DNA of 28,128 nt from Hemicentrotus pulcherrimus (lineage: Eukaryota > Echinodermata > Echinoidea > Camarodonta > Strongylocentrotidae), in NCBI GenBank assembly GCA_003118195.1, contig BEXV01000161.1:1-28128 (forward strand). Reading direction: 5' to 3'. The notes beneath the pieces are model-generated. The model did no database searches, was not told the origin of the DNA, and saw nothing but the letters and a program-made list of their open reading frames with translations. The translations under genes were made by a program, and so were the position numbers. Every line of letters starts with the position of its first letter. Positions within the stretch are counted from its first letter, which is position 1. Of the stretch, positions 9,132 to 21,100 are shown piece by piece.

Positions 9132-12100
9132 CTGTAAATGGGAGGAGCAATGATCAAGCATTAATTTCATTTTGTTGAGACGCATGATTGTTTTTTTTTA
9201 ATATTTACCATTATTTTTTTGAATTAAAAAGATCATATTTGGAGATCAACTTATTCTATTCAGTTTACTTAATCATGGAGAGTTACCCTTCAAAAAACAT
9301 TATAAATGTATGACATTTACTTCAGATTAGTACTGGAGAGCTATTCAAATCGATGTGTAAATTAATCAGAAATAAGGCTTCAAATAAACACAAAGTAAAT
9401 CTGGTTACCTACAACTTCCCAAAAGTAACATAATAATAACAAGTGTAACTTATAAAGCGCCAGATTCGCTCTGTGAAGTGCTCAAGGCGCATGTAGAAAT
9501 AATTAAGAATTAAACAGAAGCATTTTTCCAAGCAATTTTTAAGGAATCAGAGATTTACACTTTTTGATGAAGGCTATTCAATAAAAATAAAATAACAATT
9601 CTTTCAAGGAGTATTCATTATGACACAGATGAAGCTATGATGTGTTATCTAGACTGTCCTACCTGTGAGACTGTCTGATCATTACTGGACTGAGTTGGCC
9701 AGATATCATTAAGAGAGGTCTGGAGGAGTTTGAGCAGTGACTGCAGGTCATTCTGTAGAGCTTCAGCCTCAACCTCAAGGTCAAACTTGATCAGCATTCG
9801 CAGTAGGACACCAACTTCATCTGTAGGGGGGAAAGGAACAAGGATGAGATTGTCTTCTTCACATGGACAGATTTTCGTATTTTGAGGGACTAAATCTTGT
9901 AAAATTATGTATATCTCAAGCATTATAGAAAGGTATTTGAAATTAAACTCGCCTAAAAACAAGAGTTTTCCATGTGTGTTATACAAAAATCTTATCACAT
10001 TTAACTGATTAAAAGGCAGATAATGAAACCTTATCAAACCTTATCTATTGCTTTTGATCATGTACATCTCAAATGACTTATTTTGTCAGAAAGTACACTA
10101 TAAAAATCTATATTAAGATGGTACAAATGATCCCAGTCATCCTACCTCTCAAACTATCCACGTTCTTCATGACTAAGAGCAGAGCTTCCATCAGTCCAAT
10201 GTCTTCATTACGACTGCCTTCTTTCAGACTGTTCTTCTTACGCTCGCTCTTTCTCTTGTTCTTACCGGCTCGACTACACAGGGAAAAGAGAATATCAATG
10301 AATGCCACTATTCTGATTGATCAGATTATAATGAAGTGTTGTAACATCACGGATATCTCCAATTCCGTTTAACCGCCAGTGAAAACCGAAGGTTTTCGGT
10401 TAAACGATAAAAAACAAAAAAACAACAGGAAAACGAAACCATCCAATTGAAAACAGATGGGCGGTCGGATACCGGATGGTTAAACATTTGACTACAGCAA
10501 TATAATATTGGTTCCATTAATCATAATGCACAAATTAGCTGAAATTCCATATCTACAGGCATGGTCTATTTGTTGATTGAATTTAGATTTAATGTAAATT
10601 GAACATACATAACAATGGGCATCTAAAACTAAAGAAAGTTTGAGAATCAGATGTGACTGAATGATACAGAAAATCTATATGGTTCCTGTCATATTTCACT
10701 TTATTAACATAAAATAATCCTAAATATTTCATGTCACAGCTTTTACACACTGATTTGCTGATACATGCAAACATAAAAATCACTCCTCATATAAAATTGA
10801 ATATGAAGATTGTGATATTTTCAGACAATGTATTTAGCGTGTTTAGTTTTTTTATCTGTGAAATTTCTCTGAGGTGATGAGTGATTATCTTGTTTCTCTT
10901 ATTTTGTAATTGAACAAAAAAAAAAGCTTGTTTAAACTTCACATATCAAACAAATAAATGAATAAATGAATGAAAATAACAGAGGCAAGATATTTTGTTG
11001 CCCTCTAAGATGAAGAGCCTCACCCTTGCTGCCTTGGCTTCCCCTCGGAATAGGCCGTATACGCACTCAGCGTCGACCCGGTGCTCCCAGAACTTCCTGT
11101 GCTTCCTGTCTCACTCCTAGTCACGCTTCCCATCACACTACTGGCATCAGAGTAAAGGTCAGCATCAAGGTCATTGAGGTCACCCTCTCCGTCCATCATC
11201 TCCTGCAGCTGACGAGCCTTGGTTTCCCTGACGACGGAGAGGCGGGATTTGTGACGCTCGAATGTGGAGCGGAAGTTTGCTAAGCTGTCAGTCTTGTTTT
11301 CATAATCTATAAAGGCAAAAGGTATATTTGTGAATTAAAGAGATCTATTACAGGCTTGAAATGTATGCCAGGAGTTTCATTGTATCTGAGGCATTATTAC
11401 ACCAATATGAAGGGGGGGGGGGATCTTTTCAAAATGCTCAATCTTTTTGGGAACATTAGTCATATATTTCATATATGCTTACAAGGATTAAACTTGGTCT
11501 TTGGATTTCTTAATAGGGAGCGGAGGGGTTGTGCAGATATATATATCATCCCTTTAGTGAAAAGCCTTGCATTTCCAAATTTTAGTCTTGTGACTCAACT
11601 TATAGAGAGTCTCCTGCATGATGGAGTTATACACTTATATTATATAAGTCACTGAAAAACTGAAACTGAAACTGAAACTGAAACTGAAACTGTGATGCTT
11701 ACTCTCAATAAGGGCAGGTTTCAATGCTGTTTCAATAAAGTCGGTCCTCTTGTGCTTGTACATCTGTAAAACGGTATATACAAAAAATATATTAATTTTC
11801 TTCTTGTAAAATATAATATGAGTAGAAGGATTTTTCCTGTATTAGCCACAGTTCAAAAAAATTCTGACATGATTCCATTTAAAAACACAAGTAACAAAAT
11901 GAAATTTCAAAGAGATACTCTTAAAAACGAAACAAGACTTCACCAAGGTTTCAATCTTAATACAAAGTTCACGATTTGTCTAAATACCCTAGTGTGTTCC
12001 TTGCGTGCATTCATAAACAACCAATGATGACATATAGCTCCCAAGAACTGTTCTCCTGTACACACCAAAGTTGGCTAGAACACTGCCATATCTAATGTCT

Positions 12101-15100
12101 GACATGGGCCTTGTTTCATAAAACTTGCTATCAAGAACAAGCTACAAAAGCTGTTAAAAGCTACTAAAATTGTTGCATCTGATTGGCTATTTAAGAAATA
12201 TTGTACTTGTTATTGACACAATATTTGTATGGAACATGGTCCAGGGGGGTGTTTCACAAAGATCCTAAGTTGAACTTAACTCTAAGTTGGACTTAAAAAT
12301 TATGGAAAGCCGTAGCATCTCTGAAAATATTTTGTAAAAGTTATTTTAAAAGGCATAAAATGTTGATTCAAATCATTCATATTTTCTATTATCATGGGAG
12401 ATTTCCAGTTCTTGCTGTGGAATTCATGAAAAGTCTAAAATACTTGTTTTTTCACTTTTGAATATATTTAAATTTAAGGCTACAAATGGCTCTCCATAAT
12501 ATTGAAGTCCAACTTAGAGTTAAGTTCTACTTAGGATCTTTGTGAAACACCCCCCAGGTACACATTTAGAGACCCCCATAAAAACCCCACAATCCTGTGG
12601 GTACTTGGATATGTTTGTTAAGGTTGAGGAGTACTCACCAATCTGAGAGCCTCTTCCCACTGTGCACCATCCACCAGAGTTGTAATTGCTTCTTCTAAAT
12701 CATTGGCATATTCCATCAAGACCATAGCCGCTTCAGAGTGTCTTCTGTTACTGGACAGCTGACCTGTACAATAATGCGGAAAATAAAGAGGGTATTTAAA
12801 AACTGTTGATTCAAGGTACTTCTCCACATGAAGAAAATGTGTTGCACAGGCATGTTTACCAAGAAAGATGTAAAAATTTAATAATAACACATTTGTTACA
12901 ATATCAAATAAAACTTTTATCAAGTACTTCATGTAATTAAAAGATAACTAAAGAATGCTCAATTTCAAATTTCAATAACTGCACTCACTAGTATCTAGAA
13001 GGAACACGTTTAAACGATTTTTAACTAAATCGTGTAATTCATGTGCAATTCAGTTATGAAACTGCCATTCATGAAAGATGCAATAAAATACCATTCATCT
13101 ATCTATCTATCGACAGACATTCATTCAAGACTTTATGATCTGAAATGCGTATTATTGGAAAATCAAGATCTCTTGAATATGTTACCTGCTAGTCTCCTAG
13201 CCAGAGCCATCTCATCCTGTGTGGTGTAACTGAGACGAGCTGTGAGAGAGAAGACCTCTCGCCAGTTGCTGCATTTCTGGTACATCTCTAGCGCACTCTG
13301 GAGGTTGTCACACATCTCAAACATGAGGGCAGCTTCCAAGTAGCGGTTCTTCTCCTGTAGGTACTCCCCATAGCTCTGCGCTACAGCCTGAATCAATACA
13401 GAAACACAAACACATTAAATTGAGAATTGATATTGTCAGAATCGCATAATTCTATAACATAGATTAAAAGCTACAGTGAATATTATCTACAGTGATGATC
13501 ATCTATACAAATTCGGATCAGAATTTCAGTGCTATTCTGGTAGCGGCGAATCTTTTCTGACTTCCAGTAGTTACGAGTCACGACATAATACATTTTGGAG
13601 TCAATAAATTGCCATTATCAAAGCCTCTTGATTCCATTATGGTGCATGTTTTAAGACTGACAGCTGTCTTTTCTTTAAGGAACATATCCAACAATCCACA
13701 TTTCCGTAAAACAAAATTAATTGGATGATTAAAGAGCTTCATGCCATATCACATGACACATCCTTGTAACAATCTTCACACACTTGCTCCATAGTCTTGT
13801 CTATTCACTGCTCTTTGTTTGGTAATCCTCACTTCCTGCAGACTGTCCTATTATCCACAGTGTGGCATAGAAAGGTTAGCAACAATAATGTTCACCTCTG
13901 ATCCCCACTAATCTATTGTTTGTTCATGACTTAAACTCATCATTTATTAAGGCCTCTTTTAGCCATCAGCTATGTTCTCTATCTCAATATAAAGTAAAAC
14001 ATGATGAAGTGGAAACTGGTTTAGAAATATCTCTTTCGATAATTTTTTTTTCTCTGAAGCGGTTTCCCATTAAAACATGTTTAAAGGGTACATGATTTAA
14101 GACCAGTAACCTGTGAGGACCTCTTTTCTGAGCGTTTTAACCCATTGAGTATAAGAACCAGGTTGCCCCTGTAAAATTTTCTGTGGGAATGAGAGAATTC
14201 TGTAGTGAATGGGTTAACATACACTTCTACTAAATGGAATGTCAGTATCTTAGTTCCCAGAACTGATCTTACATCCTAACCTACCAAACAATGACAATGT
14301 GGTATATACCTTGTACTGGTGATCCCCTCTTTTGAACAGCTTCAGCGCCTCTGGGTAGAGTCTCTGTTCTATAGCCAGGTCTAAGCACTCTGAGAAGTGA
14401 TCAGGACACCGGCTCACATGCCCCAGGGCCTTGACGTAACGCTTGAGGTGCTTGTCTATGGAGTAGCGCTGGTAGTATGGCTCCATGTTACGCAGCTGGT
14501 TTAAAAAGGGCAGATACTCTTTGGGGTCCTATAAAAAGAAGATGAATTAAATCTTGATCAGAATTTGAACCGTTCATGAAAAACTGGTCAGTAAAGTAAA
14601 TTTAAGTGTAAATCAAGTGAAAGAAATCTGTTCATTGTAGTACCCAAAATAAGCAGAGATCAACTGTTTGGGGTATGAAAAAGTGTAATTATCTCACATC
14701 ACCATTTGAGAAAAGCATAAATTTGAAGCAAGAAAATATTCTTCCTAATATTACAGCAAAGAAAATACGTACATGTAAAATACTGAATCACTGGTAACAC
14801 TTTCACCTTGATACACACTAAAAACCCCTGATGCAGAATAATTTGTTAGGGTGGTGCACAAGAACTGTAGCTTGAGCTGGTGCCTATGAAAAACATGTGT
14901 TTCAACATCAACTAAAGTAGTAAACAAGCAACACATTCAACAAAGTTAAAACCTAGTTTTACCTTTTGCGATTTATCAGCAACCATGAGTACAAGGTCAA
15001 AATCATAAGTTCCCAGGGCAACATTGAAGAGTTCATTGACATCTACCAGGTATAAGAGATAGCGAAGAGCCTCATCTGCTGACGGACAATCTGAATCGTC

Positions 15101-18100
15101 ATTTGACCCTTGACCTTGCCTAAGTCTGATCTTCTCTAAGGCCTTCTCTAGCTCAGGTTTGGTCTTCTTGGCATGGCAGGCGAGGACTGACAAGAAGAAC
15201 CTTCAAATAATAAGGAGAGAAAATCTAATTAATGGAATGGACTTCCATCCACAGATGTTGGTCTGGCTATTCATGGGAAGTGAGAAATAACTCCATAGAT
15301 AGAGTACGTTTCTACATACAGGTTTCATTTATACAAGTTTTGCTGAAAACTATGTTTTTCCAATGTTATCCATGTTCAACATGGGAAACATTACAAATAT
15401 GATTTAACATTTTGAGGACTTCAAGTGATTGCTAAGGCAGTATTGCTAAAGTATTGACAATTTTAGCAGCCCATGGCAAACTTTCAATCAATAAAGAAGG
15501 GAAAAGCAATTTCAAACATCAAAGTAGTTCCTCTGGTGTTTGAAGCTGAATAGTTGGGGAAATATTTTCAGAGTGAATGATCAAGAAATTACTTCAACAA
15601 TATATTTTCTGGCCTACTTGTTTGGATTGAGGCTGTAGATACTCTCCCTGATGACATCATAGATCACATCCACCTTACTGGTCTGCCCCGCCCCTAGGGT
15701 GAAGGGTAGGGCAGGGGTGCGGTATATTATCTTGCTTACCTGTTTGGATTGAGCCTGTAGATACTCTCCCTGACAGCATCACACATCACATCCACCTTAC
15801 TGGTCTGCCCCGCCCCGAGGGTGAAGGGTGGGGCAGGGGTGCGGTAGGCTGCAACATACATGGTCGTAGTGATGCTCTCCTCTTTGAGGTCCATTAGAAC
15901 GAGATTGAGGCTGGTGGGGTCGTCTAGCTGGGTCACCAAAGTGTCTATGTTGTTCAGAAGTAGCTAAGAAATTTACATTTAAAAAGAGGGAAGTGATTGT
16001 TTAGGATACTTAGGATAACAGGGTGATCAGCATATATATGAAATATTATATTTTGCTCAACATTCTAAAATTCAAACTAGAGCCTCAAAACATGTGCGAT
16101 GGCGCAGAGGTAGAGCAGTGGTCTCGTAACCGGGACGTCTCGCCATCCCGGGTTCGAAACCAAGTTGATGCGCTCATGCCATAGGGTAGGGCATTAATCC
16201 TCAATACCAAGTCCCTTTGGGAGGACTTACAGCCGTCGTTCCACTGGTTGCTTACTTACAAGCATACACATGCTTTCTTAGCAGTCAGGTAAGACAAAAA
16301 ATCAAAGTCATACAAATATCATTTATCGTAATGTACATATACAGGTTAATACTACCTGACCTGTGCATTTTTTCAAAGAATAACAATAACTACTTCTTCT
16401 ATAATAATCCCTTTAAAATTATGGGGATGAAGCCCTTACACAAGGCATTTCATAACTATTGCTTGCCTCAACTCAGGAGTATCAAATGGGTACATTGTAA
16501 GAAAAGCTTCTCAGGTTTGTTCCACGTCTAGGCAATGATCCTAATTCAAAATTGAAATCTGTATACACTAGCTGACAATCAATTACAGTTACACCCACTA
16601 TCGCCAATATATTCCTTATATATGCAACCATTTAAGAATTTTATTTGTCATTATGTATTTGAAAGGAGTTGTAACGATTCAAGCTCTAATGACAAATGTG
16701 TCATCACCTTTGAATGTTCATTCTTTAAACTGTATATTAGTTGCAACTTGTATTCGATAAAACATTGTTAAATTCTTTTACACGTAAAGTCTATTCAAAC
16801 GGATTGTAATATTGAAAATGATTTGTTATATTGTATTTTTTTTTCATGTGATGTTTATAGATAGATATAGATGTTAACTCCAATGAATTGTGAAATTGTG
16901 AACTTGCATGCATCAATAAATAAATAAATACATATAAACTTACCTGCGGGTTATGGTCTACGATGAGGTTCATATCGATACGATGTCTCCTCATGACTAT
17001 GAAGGCTTCCTTATACATCAAGGCATCCAGGGACCTCTTGATAGCGGCAAGGACCAGAGCTCTTGGGTGGATCGTCTCAAGGTTACCCCTCGGCATCTGT
17101 AGCACCAGACGGGTGTCGGACGCTATCGCCGTGACGATGCGGGATCCTCGCTCCACCCGTCTGATGCTCTCGTCGAGGGAGACTGTCTTGCCTTCACTAA
17201 GGGCTGCTAGATCTATGTACGATCAAAATATACATGCTTACTAAACTTAGTGCTAAAGGAGAGTGAGCATTCATTGACAATTCAGATTGTAACTGATGAT
17301 TTACATCTCTGTAAAGATTTAATATATGATATGTCTATGTCAAGAAGGCAAACAAAGAGGATAGAAAGCATACAGAACATCACGAATATGAAAACTTTAT
17401 GGCCATTTTCAATACAAGCTGATTTAACATCTTTATTAGTGAAAGGGAAGATTGCATTATATTAAAGAACGACCATAAGTACAGCTTATGTAGACAATAT
17501 AGGATTAAAGCAGCTACATGAACCGTCATGACTCATCACATGTACAAAGTTAGATGACAGGAAACAGTAGATTACAGGAAATTAAAAGTTGATTTCAACT
17601 CTTATAGAAACTGGGCCCATTTTTATAAAAATTTGATGTCATTTGCAGCTGTTTGCATAAGAGACAGGCAGTAGTAAGTTAACAATAGATTAGAGGACTT
17701 GTGATCAACTTGGCTAAAATCTATCAAGAACTACAATCTTACCTTCTAATTTTGTATCTAGGCTGATGCAACGGCAGGTATGACTGTGAGTAGTCAGAAC
17801 AAGGAACTCATTAGTGATAGCAAATGAGGTGACGTTGGATGCAATCTCCATCTCGTTGACATAGAAACGATACCGCTCAGTCAGCCCAAGAACTGCTTCC
17901 TAAAAGAAGAGAAATCACCCCCAAAACATCAGTCACTTTCCTGACAATATCACAATATCACACTCTTAAACTGATTTTCTAGGAATTAATGGCAAGTTTG
18001 AGATCTTTAAAGTCTCATATTCAAAGGAAATCTGGGGAATTGAGCTTTTGGGGGGGGGAGAGGGTGTGCAAACTACATAAATCCACAAATTGTATTCAAG

Positions 18101-21100
18101 TGAAATTTGCCATCAGAGTGTATTACATTTAAGTCCATAAATCATAAGCATACTCAGTCTGACTGTATTACATTTGTAAGGTGTGTAGTCTTTAATCCCC
18201 TTTCCGGGATATATTTGCTATTTCTTACCTGACCGGCCAATTTACAGACAGCAACATGTGAGCATCGCTGGGGTAGTTTGGTGATGAATTCATTGCTCTC
18301 ATCAACGATTGTACCATCATCCAGCTGGATTGCCAAAGAGCCTTCATCGCCACGGCAACTGACCGAGACAACCTCACCAAATATCGGCTGACTCTCTGCT
18401 TGATTGCTATAATGAGAGGTGGGGGAAAAGAGATGTTTAATCTAGGATCACTGTTGGGGATCCCGCGTCCGTGTGCACTCGCATCCTAGACTGCTTTGTA
18501 CCTAATCACACAATGCATGTAAGACTTGCATTATAAAATAATCATTACTATTGACTGTGTCTTTCACTCATGGAATACTAAATCACAAAATAGTTGTTTG
18601 ACAAGTGGCCATACTTATGTATGCTACACAATCATCAGTACACTATGTTCTAATGATTTACATACATCTACATAAAAGCAGTTAAGTTAAACATCAAAAG
18701 TTACAGTTTTATCTTCAAAGAAATGAAATAGTTCACCACACTGCACATATTTCATGACAAAAGATCATCTGCTTGAAGCAACTTACCACACTAATTTCAA
18801 TTCACCACTTCCTAGTCCCTCGCATTTGATTTGATGTATTGAGCTTACAGAGTCCTCATCATTGTATGACACTGCTACCAGGCAGTCAGTTCTGATCCAC
18901 ATGAAGTGATGAAGATGAAATGGTAGATCCAAAGAAACTACATTACCAGACCCATCCTCTATCCTGTTAATGAATAAAATATGGAGCAATTTTCAATCGT
19001 TTAAAAAAAAATCAACATGCCCATGTATATATCATTGAAAAAAATAATTACACAGAATATCTTGAATGTTCATGGGGGCTTAGAAATTATGCATATTTTT
19101 CATGGAGAAATAAACAGGGACAATCTAGTCCTAAATAGGGTTCATGAAAATCTAAATCTTTTAAAACATTTTACTCTAGTGTGAATTCCCACCTGTCTTT
19201 ATCAAAGCACTTGCTCAAATGTATTACAAGGATTCAAGCATATCGAAAAGGCTTGCTTGCCTAACTAGGCTGATAATGCATTGCTTTGCTACTTCACATC
19301 AAAACCTTTTTTTCTTCAAAATTGAACAGTCAGACACTGAATGTTATACTCAAAGTACCAAGCAGGAATAAAAACAAATTCACTTAAGAAATGCATTATT
19401 CCAGTTTGAACAGACACAATTTTGTCATACAATCCTACACACATAACAGGGCTGTTTTACCTTGCAATGCCTCTGAGCTTAGGAGTGGTTGCCATTGTTT
19501 TGAAGCCATTTCCTCCAGCAGCAACCAGTTTGACAGAAGCATCTTCCTTTTCATCTTCATCATCTGAATGAAATCAAAACACAATGAAATTTAGTCACAT
19601 AATGAGCAGCTTCATCAGAAATGTGCATGTAAAGATATACAGGTTAGATTGGAATAGACTAATCAACAATGTAGGAGCTACCACAAAGAAGCAGTCAGTC
19701 CTTGAGTTTTGTAAAACATCTTGAAATGTTGCCAGGGTTTCCCTCTAGGATGTAGCTACAGATTTTTATCTTGGATATAGAATAGTACTGAACCTCACAG
19801 ACTTTTGAATGTCTATACCCAAGAGAAAGTTTTGAATCTGTAAACATATAACAATGAAATACTTATTCTGCTCTCATGCTCTTCAATCCATCACCATTTG
19901 AAGTTGTCTTTTAATATTTTTGTGGTGATTGTATGTCTTCTAATGTTATAAATATCATTTTTTTAGTTGGCACTTGCCCTCTTGAGAAAGCAGAAATGAC
20001 ATGAGTTTATTTTGTTTACAACCCACCAGTCTTGTGTGTGTAGAAAGCAATACGACCATCCTGTAGCACTATCGCTATGTTGTTGCTATGAGGAGGAGGA
20101 GCAAGGAATACTTGATTGACAAACGTTGGCATCATCAATGTGTAGGCCGACATGGGTGGGGGCACTACCATCTTCTTGAAAGGAGTCACCAAAACATCCT
20201 CTGCAAAGAAGTAAAATTAGGATTATCACGTAATTATTAATAAAATCAAAACACATATAGAAATATGGACTACTTATCAAGACATGAAAATTGCATATAT
20301 CAATGGCAACAGAAGCTAATGAAGTCAGACTTCTACTAATAAAATACACTTGTTTTTTCTTATATTCCAATTAATCAATATGTCTCTACACTTGTAGTTT
20401 AATAAGAGAGAGAGAGAGAGANGGCAAGTGAGAAATATAAATGACATGGCAATAAAATATATAAAACGTATAAATAAACAGAGTACTTTGTAAAGATCTG
20501 TTTGCCGATCCAAAATCAAAATGGTGTGTTCTCTAGATGTTTCTCATCAAATTGTCTTCTTTATTTGGGTTTCTTTTTCCTTTTTCCATCAGTGATCCCA
20601 TGAACAGTAATTAGAGATTGAACTTACTTCCATCGATAACTGCTGTGACAGCCTGGTCATCCTCTCCCAGCCCTCTACTGTTTGCAGTCTGCCAGGTCCA
20701 GCTGTATCTCAGGTACTGTCCTGCGCTATTCAGCAGATGAAGCTGATTGGCATGCTCAGGGTCAAAGGTTAAAGCATTCAATCTCTGATTGGCTGAGAAG
20801 TGGAGGCTCTGCTTGAGGTACCAGTGATAGTTCCCTACTGTCCATACTTGAACTGATAAATTAGAACACAGAGAAAAAGTATAAAAGTATTAGCTGACAT
20901 TGCCACCTTAATTGAATGCCAACATTCTACATACATGTAATTTGTATTTCAAATCTATATTCCATATTAAAAAAACTTTATAAATTCATCTATAACACAT
21001 TATTTATTTTTTCTTCAACTGGTTTAGTATGCTTGCACCAAGTGGGAAAGGAATTATAGAAACAATAATAACTAGATGAATATTACATAAACTTGCAAGA

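Noticed and set aside
9645..10037. 130-residue - strand frame as its own gene
   Set aside because: Only 9663-9820 is ELP1 exon 24; the rest is intron read-through.
15614..15735. Mutually exclusive alternative exon for ELP1 exon 16
   Set aside because: The copy has no acceptor or pyrimidine tract in front, and read-through from exon 16 stops immediately.
16090..16170. Functional tRNA gene
   Set aside because: Box A and B are present but the anticodon and acceptor stems do not pair; the SINE body follows directly.
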